From JAITWN01 sp964546765 (GTDB lineage: Bacteria > Pseudomonadota > Gammaproteobacteria > SZUA-140): a stretch of 53,743 bases of DNA. The notes under the pieces are model-generated. The model had not been told where the DNA came from, made no database searches, and saw only the letters and a program-made list of their open reading frames with translations. A program made the translations under genes and the position numbers. This document shows positions 32,230 to 41,497 of the stretch, piece by piece. Location of the stretch: contig CAZJKV010000002.1 of assembly GCA_964546765.1 (NCBI GenBank), positions 1-53,743 of the forward strand, written 5' to 3'. Each line of letters opens with the position of its first letter. The first letter of the stretch is position 1.

Positions 32230-32317
32230 CGCATCCGGCACAGCGCCGGCTTGCCGTTTGCAGAGACCCGGGCAATCACGGATAATTTACTGTTCTTGAT
32301 GACATTATGCGAATGAC

Positions 32318-33607
32318 ATGAGCAGGGATCGCAAACAGGCCGCACTCGATTACCACGCTACGCCGGAACCCGGCAAACTGGCGATCGCGATCACCAAGCC
32401 CTGCGCGACCCAGGATGACCTCGGGCTTGCCTATACGCCTGGCGTCGCCGAGCCGGTGCGCGCGATCGCGCGCAATCCGGAAGACGCCTATCGCTATACC
32501 GCCAAGGGCAATCTCGTCGCGGTGATCACCGACGGCAGCGCAGTGCTCGGCCTCGGCGCGGTCGGCGCGCTGGCCGGCAAGCCGGTGATGGAAGGCAAGG
32601 CGGTCCTGTTCAAGAAATTTGCGGACATTGACGTCTTTGACATCGAGGTCGATGCAGACGATCCGGCGGATTTCATCGAGACGGTCGTGCGCATCTCGCC
32701 GACCTTTGGAGGCATCAATCTCGAGGACATCACGGCGCCGAAATGCTTCGAAATCGAGCAGGCGCTGCGCCAGCGACTCGATATCCCGGTATTCCACGAC
32801 GACCAGCACGGCACCGCGGTGATCACCGCGGCCGGTCTGCTTAACGCCCTCGAACTGCAGGGCAAGTCCCTGTCCCGCGCCCGCATCGTGTGCATCGGCG
32901 CCGGCGCCGCCGGCATCGCCTCGATGCGCCTGCTGGTCGCACTTGGCGCGCAGCGCGAGCTCCTGCGCCTGGTCGACCGCACCGGCGTCATCCACAGCGC
33001 CCGCGGCGATCTCAATCGCTACAAGCAGGAATTCGCCGTCGAGACCGCCGAGCGCACACTGCGCGATGCGATGCAGGGCGCGGACGCGCTGATCGGACTG
33101 TCGGGGCCGGATCTCGTCACGCCGGAACAGCTCTTGACGATGGCGCCGCGCCCGATCGTGTTCGCGCTGTCGAATCCCGATCCCGAGATCGACCCCGCGA
33201 TCGCGCTCGCGACGCGTGACGACCTGATCATGGCGACGGGACGTTCCGATTACCCGAACCAGGTCAACAACGTGCTCGGTTTTCCGTTCATCTTCCGCGG
33301 TGCGCTCGATGTCCGGGCGGCGGCGATCAACGAGGAGATGCTGATCGCGGCGGTCCATGCGCTGGCCGAGCTTGCGCATGAACCGGTGCCGCAGGAAGTG
33401 TTGTCAGCCTATCGACTCGATGCACTGGCGTTCGGACCTGCCTATATCATCCCCAAGCCCCTGGATCCGCGACTGATCGACCGGATCCCGCCCGCAGTCG
33501 CGGGTGCGGCCGTCGCGTCCGGCGCGGCGCGCAGGGAATACCCCTCTTTCTATCCCAGGCGCCACGCACCGGTGGTGGTCGAGGCACGCGCCGCCGCTGT
33601 AGAGTAG
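32318..33607 (+). CDS. Malic enzyme (short type, without phosphotransacetylase domain)
   Basis: A 429-residue malic enzyme that decarboxylates malate to pyruvate. Motifs: LAYTPGVAEPVRAIA (catalytic Tyr region), LVAVITDGSAVLGLG, GKAVLFKKFADIDVFDIEVD (catalytic Lys and metal ligands), FHDDQHGTAVITAAG and the nucleotide-binding fold CIGAGAAGIASMRLL. The length corresponds to the malic-enzyme part of MaeB alone. Cofactor preference is not decided. Together with mdh and gltA downstream it makes a malate/citrate node cluster. Confidence 0.93.
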   Translation: MSRDRKQAALDYHATPEPGKLAIAITKPCATQDDLGLAYTPGVAEPVRAIARNPEDAYRYTAKGNLVAVITDGSAVLGLGAVGALAGKPVMEGKAVLFKKFADIDVFDIEVDADDPADFIETVVRISPTFGGINLEDITAPKCFEIEQALRQRLDIPVFHDDQHGTAVITAAGLLNALELQGKSLSRARIVCIGAGAAGIASMRLLVALGAQRELLRLVDRTGVIHSARGDLNRYKQEFAVETAERTLRDAMQGADALIGLSGPDLVTPEQLLTMAPRPIVFALSNPDPEIDPAIALATRDDLIMATGRSDYPNQVNNVLGFPFIFRGALDVRAAAINEEMLIAAVHALAELAHEPVPQEVLSAYRLDALAFGPAYIIPKPLDPRLIDRIPPAVAGAAVASGAARREYPSFYPRRHAPVVVEARAAAVE

Positions 33608-33616
33608 TGGTTTATA

Positions 33617-33639
33617 CCGGCAGGCCGATAACCTGCCGG
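33617..33639. other. Stem-loop between maeB-type gene and mdh
   Basis: CCGGCAGG/CCTGCCGG, 8 bp with a 7-base loop, 10 bp after the malic enzyme stop. It is not followed by a U-run, so it is either a 3'-end-stabilising hairpin or a Rho-type end signal, not a clear intrinsic terminator. Confidence 0.5.
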
Positions 33640-33712
33640 GCGTCCACATCAGGTTCGCCCACCGGCCGAGGCCGGTCCGGGTTCATGTGACGAGACCGAG
33701 GAGCAGGCAGCG

Positions 33713-34636
33713 ATGAGAAAGATCACGATAGTCGGGGCCGGACGGGTCGGGGAGTCGACGGCGCAGATCCTCGCCCGCGATGAATATTTCGAGGAGGTCG
33801 TGCTGATCGATATCCGGGAAGGCGTCGCGCGCGGCACGGCGCTCGACATCCAGGAATCGGCGATCCTGTTCGGCTTCGATATCCATGTCCGGGGCGACGA
33901 GGATCCGGCCGCCATGGCCGGTTCTGATATCGTCGTGATCACCGCGGGTGTGCCGCGCAAGCCTGGCATGTCGCGATCGGATGTGCTCAAGACCAACCTC
34001 GAAGTGACGTCCTCGGTCGTTGCCGACGCGATGAAGCATGCGCCGAACGCGATTATCATCATGGTGACCAATCCGGTCGACGTGCTGACCTATGCAGCCT
34101 GGAAGCAGACAGGGTGGGATCGCAGCCGTGTCTTCGGGCTGTCCGGCGTACTCGATTCCGCACGCATGGCGAGCTTTATCTCCGCCGAGACCGGGCTGTC
34201 GATCAAGGACGTGACCGCGCTGGTGCTCGGCGGCCACGGTGATCTGATGGTACCGATGCCGAGGTACACGACGATCAATGGCATACCGATCAGCCAGTTT
34301 CTCGATGAACGCCAGATCCGGGGCATCGTCGATCGCACCCGGCACGGCGGCGCAGAGATCCTCGCGCTGAAGCAAACCAGCAGCGCAAACGACTCCCCGG
34401 CTGCGGCGGTCACGGTAATGGTCGATGCTGTGTGCAACAATCGCATGCGCATACTGCCCTGTGTCGCGCTGCTCGACAGCGAATATGGGGAACACGACGT
34501 CGCGATCGGCGTGCCGGTCGTGCTCGGCAAGCGCGGCGCGGAACGCATCATCGAGCTTCCGCTGACCGAGGATGAACTCAGGCAGTTCGCCCAGTCCGTG
34601 GAGCAGGTGCGCGCGGATCTGAAATTACTGTATTGA
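33713..34636 (+). CDS. mdh: Malate dehydrogenase (LDH-like type)
   Basis: A 307-residue NAD-dependent malate dehydrogenase. The N-terminal VGAGRVGESTAQILA is the dinucleotide fold, PRKPGMSRSDVL holds the substrate-loop arginine that selects malate, TNPVDVLTYAAW is conserved, and GGHGDLMVPM contains the catalytic histidine. It belongs to the tetrameric LDH-like branch and not the E. coli dimeric type. Nineteen bases before gltA, same direction, so the two TCA-cycle genes are probably co-transcribed. Confidence 0.93.
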   Translation: MRKITIVGAGRVGESTAQILARDEYFEEVVLIDIREGVARGTALDIQESAILFGFDIHVRGDEDPAAMAGSDIVVITAGVPRKPGMSRSDVLKTNLEVTSSVVADAMKHAPNAIIIMVTNPVDVLTYAAWKQTGWDRSRVFGLSGVLDSARMASFISAETGLSIKDVTALVLGGHGDLMVPMPRYTTINGIPISQFLDERQIRGIVDRTRHGGAEILALKQTSSANDSPAAAVTVMVDAVCNNRMRILPCVALLDSEYGEHDVAIGVPVVLGKRGAERIIELPLTEDELRQFAQSVEQVRADLKLLY

Positions 34637-34655
34637 TGCAACGGAGGTAGACGCC

Positions 34656-35951
34656 ATGGCGGACCATACGGTCACCCTGACAGACAATGCCACCGGCAAG
34701 CAGATAGAGCTTCCGGTATTGAAGGGCACTTCGGGTCCCGCGGCCATCGACATCACGCGTCTTTACCGGGATTTTGGCTGTCTGACCTACGATCCCGGAT
34801 TCCAGTCGACTGCGAGTTGCAGCAGCGGTATCACCTTCATCGACGGCGACCAGGGATTGCTGCTGTACCGCGGTTATCCTATAGAGCAACTCGCCGAAAA
34901 GAGCAGCTTCCTTGAGGTCGCCTATCTGCTGATCTACGGGGAATTGCCGTCCGCAGACGAGCTCGCCGGCTTCGAGAACTCGATACGCCGGCACACGATG
35001 ATCAAGGAGAGTCTCAAGGGCTTTTACCAGGGCTTCTATCACGACTCGCATCCGATGGCGAGCATGGTCGGTGTGGTCGGATCGCTGTCGGCGTTCTATC
35101 ACGACTCGACCGATATCCACGACCCTGACCATCGCAATCTCGCTGCGCATCGACTGATCGCCAAGATGCCGACCATCGCGGCGGGCAGCCACAAATACGC
35201 GATCGGCGAGCCATTCATCTATCCGAAGAACAGCCTCAGCTACTGCGGCAACCTGCTGCACATGATGTTCTCGGTGCCGAGCGAGGACTACGAGGTTGAC
35301 CCGATCGCCGAGAAGGCGCTCGACATGATTTTCATCCTGCACGCCGACCACGAGCAGAACGCGAGCACCGCGACGGTGCGCCTGTCAGGTAGTTCGGGCG
35401 CAAATCCGTTCGCGTGCATCTCGTCAGGCATCACTGCGCTGTGGGGTCCAGCCCACGGCGGAGCGAACGAGGCCGTGCTGCACATGCTGAGCGAGATCGG
35501 CGACGCGAGCAACATCGCCAGGTATATCGCCAAGGCCAAGGACAAGAACGATCCGTTCCGGTTGATGGGCTTCGGTCACCGGATCTACAAGAACTACGAT
35601 CCGCGCGCCAAGATCATCCGTCGCATGTGCCACGAGGTGCTCGCCAAGTTCGGCGACGAGAACGACCCGTTCTTCGAGCTCGCGATGCGCCTGGAGGAAC
35701 TCGCGCTGAAGGACGAGTATTTCATTGAACGCAAGCTCTATCCGAACGTCGATTTCTATTCAGGCATCATATACCGCGCCCTCGGCATCCCGGTCAGCAT
35801 GTTCACGGTGATGTTTGCGATCGCGCGCACCGCCGGCTGGATCGCGCAGTGGATGGAGATGATCGCCGAACCCGACCAGCGCATCGGCCGGCCGCGCCAG
35901 TTGTATACCGGAAAGCAGAAACGCGACTACGTCGCGCTCGGGCAACGCTAG
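34656..35951 (+). CDS. gltA: Citrate synthase (type II)
   Basis: A 431-residue type II citrate synthase. It begins with the beta-domain TVTLTDNATGKQIELPVLKG, then YDPGFQSTASCSSGITFIDG, and keeps catalytic residues in LHADHEQNAST (His), GPAHGGANEAV (His) and the Asp/Arg region of the C-terminal half (FGHRIYKNYDPRA). Full length. It feeds acetyl-CoA into the TCA cycle. A good ribosome site (GGAGG) precedes ATG. Its last four bases overlap the convergent PBP1A gene. Confidence 0.96.
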   Translation: MADHTVTLTDNATGKQIELPVLKGTSGPAAIDITRLYRDFGCLTYDPGFQSTASCSSGITFIDGDQGLLLYRGYPIEQLAEKSSFLEVAYLLIYGELPSADELAGFENSIRRHTMIKESLKGFYQGFYHDSHPMASMVGVVGSLSAFYHDSTDIHDPDHRNLAAHRLIAKMPTIAAGSHKYAIGEPFIYPKNSLSYCGNLLHMMFSVPSEDYEVDPIAEKALDMIFILHADHEQNASTATVRLSGSSGANPFACISSGITALWGPAHGGANEAVLHMLSEIGDASNIARYIAKAKDKNDPFRLMGFGHRIYKNYDPRAKIIRRMCHEVLAKFGDENDPFFELAMRLEELALKDEYFIERKLYPNVDFYSGIIYRALGIPVSMFTVMFAIARTAGWIAQWMEMIAEPDQRIGRPRQLYTGKQKRDYVALGQR

Positions 35952-38419
35952 AACAACTGTTCCGGCATCAGCGCTCCATCGCGCACCACCCCCTGCCCTG
36001 GCGACCGCGACGCGGCGTGCTGGCGCGGCACATGTTCCACCTGAAAGGTCTCGAAGATCGCGTTGGACTGGTTGCTCGCGGCGAGGAGGCCGGAATCGGG
36101 GTCTATCCTGACCGTGACCAGGCCGGCCGGGCGGTTCAACGGCCGCTCCGGGATCCCGTGCAGGGCCTCACGCATGTAATCGATCCACATCGGCAACGCG
36201 GCGCGGCTGCCGGTCTCACCGTTGCCGAGTGACGTCGACTGGTCGAAGCCGATCCAGCTCACCGCGACGATGTCGGCGTTGTACCCCGCGAACCAGGCAT
36301 CGCGCAGGTCGTTGGTCGTGCCGGTCTTGCCGGCGAGGTCGCTGCGCCCGAGCTGGCGCGCGCGTACCGCAGTGCCGCTCTGGATGACGTCACGCATCAT
36401 CGAGGTCATCAGATAGGCGTTCTGCGGTGTGAGCACGCGCTCTGCGATCCTGGGCGGCTGTGCGGGTTCCATTTCCGCCTCCGGTTCGCCCAGGTCGAGG
36501 GTGGCGGTGACCGGTTGCAGGCCGGCATCGGGAATGGCATCAGGACCGGCATCGATAATGGTTACGCAGTCGGGGCAGACGGTTTCGGGCGTGGCTTCGA
36601 ACACGACCTCGTCGTTGTGGCCGGTGATTCGCTCGATGTAATACGGCCTGACGCGGTAACCTCCGTTCGCGAACACCGCATATCCCTCCGCCAGTTGCAG
36701 CGGCGTGACCACGCCGCTGCCGAGCGCGAGCGACAGGTCGCGCGGCAGGTCGCGCGTACTGAAACCGAAGCGCGACACGTAGTCGACCGTGTAGCTGACG
36801 CCGATCGCGCGCAGCAGGCGGATCGAGACCAGGTTGCGTGAGTTCTTCAGTCCGACCCGCAGCCGGGTCGGACCGAAGAATTCACCGCTGTAATTGCCCG
36901 GCCGCCAGGTGCTTTCCAGACCTGGGTCGTCGAACACGACCGGCGCGTCATTGATCAGCGAGGCCGGCGTGTAGCCCCGTTCCAGCGCCGCCGAGTAGAT
37001 GAACGGCTTGAAGCTCGATCCCGGCTGGCGGGCGGCCTGGGTGCCGCGATTGAAGTGACTGCGTCTGAAATCGTAGCCGCCGGCAAACGCGGTGATTGCG
37101 CCGTTCTCCGGATCGAGCGCAACGAGGGCGCCGTCGACCTCCGGGATCTGGGCCAGCCGCCAGCCGTCGCCGGATGCCGTGACGCGTACGAGATCTCCTG
37201 GTGCGAGGATGTCTGCCGCGTTGTGCGGGACCGGGCCGCGCCGGTTGCTGTCGATGTGACGCCTGGCCCAGGACAGCCCTTCCCAGTCGATCTCGATGGT
37301 CTCGCCGTTGACCATGATCGCGGTCGCGGCGCGTTCAGCGATGCCGACGACCACCGCCGGCGCGAGACCGCCGATGACCGGGTGCCGGCGCAGCAGCTGA
37401 GTCATCGCCTCCGGGTCATCGAGCAGCGCCGGCTCGACCCTGCTCTCGGGGCCCCGATAGCCATGACGGCGATCGTAATCGTGCAACGATCCGCGCAGCG
37501 CGGTGACCGCGGCGTCCTGCAGGCGTGAGTCTATCGTGGTATGGACCTTGTAGCCTTCGGTGTAGGCGGCCGCCTCGCCGAAGCGAGCGACGACCTCGGC
37601 GCGCGCCATCTCGGCGATGTACTGGGCGTCCATATCCAGCGCCAGGCCGTGCAGCCTCGCATCGTCCGGCGACTCGTACGCGATCAGGAACGACTCCTGA
37701 TCGATATGGCCGAGATCACGCATGCGTCGCAGGACATAGTTGCGCCGGATCACCGCGCGCTCGAGGTCGGCGATCGGATTGGCGCTCGACGGCGCCTTGG
37801 GCAGGCCGGCGATCATCGCCATCTGGGCCAGGCTGAGTTCATCGAGACCAACGCCGTAATAGGTCTGCGCCGCCGAGACCACGCCATAGGCCCGGTTGCC
37901 GAGGAAGATCTTGTTCAGGTAGAGCTCAAGGATCTCCTCCTTGGAGAGTTGGTGCTCGATCTTCAGAGCGAGATAGATCTCGCTGAGCTTGCGCATGTAG
38001 GTCTTGTCGCTGCTCAGGAAGAAATTGCGCGCCACCTGCATCGTGATGGTGCTGCCGCCCTGGCTCCGCTCCCGGGTGCGGACGAGGTTGATCGCGGCCC
38101 GCATCAGCCCCTGGTAATCGACGCCGGGGTGCTCGAAGAAGCGGTCGTCCTCGGCCGCGATGATCGCCTTGATCATCAGGTCCGGGGTGTCCGCGAAGCG
38201 CACCGGGGTCCGTTTCATCTCCCCGAACTCGGCGATTAGCTTGCCGTCCGCGGAAAAGACCCGCATCGGCACCTGCATGCGGATATCCCGCAGGGCCTCG
38301 ATGGAGGGTAGCCCCGGGGCGACGACGATATAGCCGATGACGGCCGCTGCGGCTCCCAGGACCGCCATCCCGCCGAAGCCGATCAGCCCTGCCAGGATTA
38401 ATTTGCGAGAGATGTTCAT
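35948..38419 (-). CDS. mrcA: Penicillin-binding protein 1A (bifunctional)
   Basis: An 823-residue class A PBP. A short cytoplasmic tail and membrane helix (about 5-35) precede the glycosyltransferase domain (about 55-230; catalytic EDDRFFEHPG near 90, QGGSTITMQVARNFFL). An OB-like insert follows, then the transpeptidase with SSFKPF (about 466), SRN and KTGTTN (about 696). It polymerises and crosslinks peptidoglycan. ATG 38419 is preferred to the TTG four codons upstream. It is divergent from pilM, the usual order in gammaproteobacteria. Confidence 0.95.
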   Translation of the reverse strand: MNISRKLILAGLIGFGGMAVLGAAAAVIGYIVVAPGLPSIEALRDIRMQVPMRVFSADGKLIAEFGEMKRTPVRFADTPDLMIKAIIAAEDDRFFEHPGVDYQGLMRAAINLVRTRERSQGGSTITMQVARNFFLSSDKTYMRKLSEIYLALKIEHQLSKEEILELYLNKIFLGNRAYGVVSAAQTYYGVGLDELSLAQMAMIAGLPKAPSSANPIADLERAVIRRNYVLRRMRDLGHIDQESFLIAYESPDDARLHGLALDMDAQYIAEMARAEVVARFGEAAAYTEGYKVHTTIDSRLQDAAVTALRGSLHDYDRRHGYRGPESRVEPALLDDPEAMTQLLRRHPVIGGLAPAVVVGIAERAATAIMVNGETIEIDWEGLSWARRHIDSNRRGPVPHNAADILAPGDLVRVTASGDGWRLAQIPEVDGALVALDPENGAITAFAGGYDFRRSHFNRGTQAARQPGSSFKPFIYSAALERGYTPASLINDAPVVFDDPGLESTWRPGNYSGEFFGPTRLRVGLKNSRNLVSIRLLRAIGVSYTVDYVSRFGFSTRDLPRDLSLALGSGVVTPLQLAEGYAVFANGGYRVRPYYIERITGHNDEVVFEATPETVCPDCVTIIDAGPDAIPDAGLQPVTATLDLGEPEAEMEPAQPPRIAERVLTPQNAYLMTSMMRDVIQSGTAVRARQLGRSDLAGKTGTTNDLRDAWFAGYNADIVAVSWIGFDQSTSLGNGETGSRAALPMWIDYMREALHGIPERPLNRPAGLVTVRIDPDSGLLAASNQSNAIFETFQVEHVPRQHAASRSPGQGVVRDGALMPEQLF

Positions 38420-38636
38420 ATGGTACGCCAAAGTCCGGTCCCGGATAAGAATGGCGACCAGTTATCAAAAATTTCCAGCTCGAGTATAAAACTTTTTCAG
38501 ACAACGGACGATAACAGGCGATGAATAAACGGATTATGTTGGCCGCCTGAATAGACGCCGGGCCGATCCGGGAGGTTCCAGGGACGAGATATGGACAGGG
38601 ATATGCTAAACCGAACATCACTCGATGGAAGTCGCC

Positions 38637-39707
38637 ATGCTTCAGTTGCTTAACAGAGCGCCTACGGCCCTGATCGGGCTCGATATCAGTTCCACGTCAG
38701 TGAAACTGCTCGAACTGGGACAAAGCGGCGGCCGCTTTCGGGTCGAAAGCTACGCGGTGGTGCCCCTGCCGCAGAACACGGTCGAGGAAAAGAGCATCGC
38801 CGACGCCGATGCGGTCGGTGCCGCGATCAAGCGCGCCGTCGGAAAGGCCGGCACCCGCACCAGGAACGCCGCCGTCGCGGTCGCGGGCTCGGCGGTGATT
38901 ACCAAAATCATCTCGATGCCCGACACGTTGACGGACGACGAACTGGCCGATCAGCTCCAGCTCGAGGCCGACCAGTACATCCCCTACCCGATGGAGGAGG
39001 TCAACCTCGATTTCGAGGTGCTCGGGCCGTCGGAAAAGCAGGAGGGCATGGTCGATGTGCTGCTGGCCGCCTCACGCAGTGAAAACGTCGATATCCGGGT
39101 CGCTGCGCTCGAGCTCGGCGGCCTCAGCGCGAAGATCGTCGACGTCGAGGCCTTCGCGATGGAGTCGGCGTTCTCGCTGCTGTCGAACCAGCTGCCCGAC
39201 AACGGCATCGGTAAGACCATCGCTGTCATCGACATCGGTGCAACGATGACGACGCTCAGCGTATCGCACGATTTCAAGGTCATCTACACGCGCGAGCAGG
39301 TCTTCGGCGGCAAACAGCTGACCGAGGAAATAATGCGTCGCTACGGGCTGTCTTACGAAGAGGCCGGGCTGGCGAAGAAACAGGGCGGCCTGCCGGACAA
39401 CTACGAGTCGGAGGTCCTGCAGCCATTCAAGGAAGCGATGGCCCAGCAGGTCAGCCGCTCGCTGCAGTTCTTTTTCTCGTCGAGCCAGCACAACACCGTC
39501 GACCATATCGTCCTGGCGGGCGGCTGCGCCGCGATCCCCGGGGTCGACGCGCTGATCGAGGACAAGGTCGGCATCACGGCTTCGGTCGCCAATCCGTTCG
39601 CGAACATGTCACTGACGTCACGCATCAGCCCCGAGGGCATTCGCTCCGATGCCTCGTCGCTGATGATCGCCTGCGGGCTCGCCATGAGGAGGTTCGCCGA
39701 AAAATGA
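38637..39707 (+). CDS. pilM: Type IV pilus assembly protein PilM
   Basis: A 356-residue cytoplasmic actin-like protein. It starts with LIGLDISSTSVKLLELG, the phosphate-1 region, and has VAVAGSAVITKIISMP, IAVIDIGATMTTLSV and IVLAGGCAAIPGVDALIED. PilM binds the N-terminus of PilN and links motor to alignment complex. ATG 38637 has GGAAG at proper spacing; ATG 38625 is an alternative. Its end overlaps pilN by four bases (ATGA). Confidence 0.95.
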   Translation: MLQLLNRAPTALIGLDISSTSVKLLELGQSGGRFRVESYAVVPLPQNTVEEKSIADADAVGAAIKRAVGKAGTRTRNAAVAVAGSAVITKIISMPDTLTDDELADQLQLEADQYIPYPMEEVNLDFEVLGPSEKQEGMVDVLLAASRSENVDIRVAALELGGLSAKIVDVEAFAMESAFSLLSNQLPDNGIGKTIAVIDIGATMTTLSVSHDFKVIYTREQVFGGKQLTEEIMRRYGLSYEEAGLAKKQGGLPDNYESEVLQPFKEAMAQQVSRSLQFFFSSSQHNTVDHIVLAGGCAAIPGVDALIEDKVGITASVANPFANMSLTSRISPEGIRSDASSLMIACGLAMRRFAEK

Positions 39708-40282
39708 CACGAATCAACCTCCTTCCCTGGCGTGAAACGCGGCGCAAGGAGCAGCAGCGCCAGTTCTTCTCGATCGCTGCCGGCGCCGTCATCCTGATGG
39801 GCATGACGCTTCTATATGTGCACCTGCATATGAGCAGCCTGATCGAGGGCCAGGAACAGCGCAACAGGTTCCTCCAGGATGAAATCGCCAAGGTCGAGGA
39901 AAAGATCGCCGAGATCCGCGCCCTGGAGACCAAGAAGCAGCAGCTGCTGGCACGCATGGATATCATTCAGCAGTTGCAGACCCGGCGCCCCGAGATCATC
40001 CACATCTTCGACGAGCTGGTCAGGGCCGTCCCTTCCGGCATGTACCTGACCGGCATTACGCAGACCGGTCAGGTCATCGTCATCGAAGGCTCAGCCCAGT
40101 CCAATGCCCGGATCTCGACGCTGATGCGCAATCTCGACGGTTCGGACTGGTTCAATGACCCCAAGCTCGACGTCATTGAGGCCGATTCGCGCGAGACGGC
40201 GAGGGTAAGCAAGTTCAAGCTCACCGTCCGGCAGGCCAGACTCGGCGCTGACGGCGACGCCATGAATTCGGAGCGCATATGA
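39704..40282 (+). CDS. pilN: Type IV pilus assembly protein PilN
   Basis: A 192-residue bitopic inner-membrane protein. The cytoplasmic PilM-binding motif MTRINLLPWRETRRKEQ is at the very start, a membrane helix follows (about 22-42), then a coiled coil (about 45-85) and a ferredoxin-like periplasmic domain. With PilM, O and P it forms the alignment complex. Translation is coupled to both neighbours by ATGA overlaps. Confidence 0.95.
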   Translation: MTRINLLPWRETRRKEQQRQFFSIAAGAVILMGMTLLYVHLHMSSLIEGQEQRNRFLQDEIAKVEEKIAEIRALETKKQQLLARMDIIQQLQTRRPEIIHIFDELVRAVPSGMYLTGITQTGQVIVIEGSAQSNARISTLMRNLDGSDWFNDPKLDVIEADSRETARVSKFKLTVRQARLGADGDAMNSERI

Positions 40283-40929
40283 ACCTGAACATCGATCTGT
40301 CGCAGCTGCGAAACATCGATTTCAACGATGTCGCGCGTTGGCCGAAACCGGTCAAGATCGCCGCGATCGCGCTGATCTGCGTCGCGGTACTCGGCGCCGG
40401 ACTGTGGTTCGATACCCGCGTGCAGATGGAGTCGCTGGAGGCAACGCGGAACAAGGAACGCACGCTCAAGAACGATTTTCTGGCCAAGCAGAACAAGGCG
40501 GCCAGCCTCGACGCCTATATCGAACAGATGGAGGAGATGCGTCTTTCCTTCGGCGCGATGCTGCGCCAGTTGCCGAGCCGGACCGAGGTCGCTGAGCTGC
40601 TGGTCGACATCTCCCAGACCGGCATCGAGAACGGCCTCGAGTTCGAGTTGTTCAGGCCGGAAAGCGAACGCCCTGCCGAGTTTTATGCGGAGTTGCCGAT
40701 AAAGATCAAGGTCACGGGCGATTATCACGAGTTCGGGCGCTTCGTCAGCGATATTGCCTCGCTGCCCCGGATCGTGACTCTGCAGGATTTCACCATCGGA
40801 CCGATGACGAGATCCGGGAGAAACAATGCACAGGCCCCGATCCAGGGCGATCTCGTGATGGAGCTGACGGCCAGGACCTATCGCTATCTCGATGAGGAAG
40901 AACTGCTGGATGGAGGTGAGCCGCGGTGA
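40279..40929 (+). CDS. pilO: Type IV pilus assembly protein PilO
   Basis: A 216-residue inner-membrane protein with one helix (about 27-47), a coiled coil (about 50-90: ESLEATRNKERTLKND, then EQMEEMRLSFG) and a periplasmic PilO domain with LPSRTEVAELLVDISQTG. It pairs with PilN. ATGA overlap with pilN and GTGA overlap with pilP. Confidence 0.95.
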   Translation: MNLNIDLSQLRNIDFNDVARWPKPVKIAAIALICVAVLGAGLWFDTRVQMESLEATRNKERTLKNDFLAKQNKAASLDAYIEQMEEMRLSFGAMLRQLPSRTEVAELLVDISQTGIENGLEFELFRPESERPAEFYAELPIKIKVTGDYHEFGRFVSDIASLPRIVTLQDFTIGPMTRSGRNNAQAPIQGDLVMELTARTYRYLDEEELLDGGEPR

Positions 40930-41474
40930 GTGCGCAAGGACGTAAATCCATCAGACCGCCCGGTATTCTGACGGTTCTGCCGTTGCTGCTGTTGCTCGCG
41001 GGCTGCAGCGACAGCGGCGTATCGGACCTGCGCGCCTTCGTCGAGGAAGCCAAGCAGAAACAGGGGCGCGTCGCGCCGTTACCGGAATTCAAGCCGGTCG
41101 AGACCTTCGCCTATTCCGCCCATACCCTGAAGGATCCATTCCGGGGCTGGAGTTCGGACACCGGCAATGCCGTGGCGGAGCGGAACGATTCCGGGATCCG
41201 GCCTGATGTCAGCCGCAACAGGGAAGTGCTCGAGGGCTACCCGCTCGACACCCTCCGCATGATGGGGGCGCTCGAATTCCAGGGGGTCCGCTGGGGACTG
41301 GTCAGGGCGCCGGATGGAATCGTCTATCGCGTCAGGCAGGGTAATTACATGGGACAGAACTACGGCAAGGTCCAGGCGGTCAGCGACAACAAGCTCATGT
41401 TGACCGAGATTGTGCCCGATGGACTGGGAGGATGGGAGGAACGCAACGCATCCCTCGCCATCAGCGAGCAATGA
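40926..41474 (+). CDS. pilP: Type IV pilus assembly lipoprotein PilP
   Basis: A 182-residue lipoprotein with lipobox LLAGC (Cys about 28), an unstructured linker including DLRAFVEEAKQKQGRVAPLP, and the compact beta-sandwich DTLRMMGALEFQGVRWGLVRAPDGIVYRVRQ split over 100-180. It connects the PilMNO platform to the PilQ secretin. Start is GTG, overlapping the pilO stop. Confidence 0.93.
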   Translation: MSAQGRKSIRPPGILTVLPLLLLLAGCSDSGVSDLRAFVEEAKQKQGRVAPLPEFKPVETFAYSAHTLKDPFRGWSSDTGNAVAERNDSGIRPDVSRNREVLEGYPLDTLRMMGALEFQGVRWGLVRAPDGIVYRVRQGNYMGQNYGKVQAVSDNKLMLTEIVPDGLGGWEERNASLAISEQ

Positions 41475-41497
41475 GCCCGCAACGGAGGATGTCGAGC

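Noticed and set aside
33617..33639. Intrinsic terminator after the malic enzyme
   Set aside because: The stem is good but no U-run follows, so it is recorded only as a stem-loop.
38432..38636. Sigma-70 promoters for mrcA and pilM
   Set aside because: TATACT-like boxes occur (for example minus strand near 38474) but no -35 at proper spacing could be supported.
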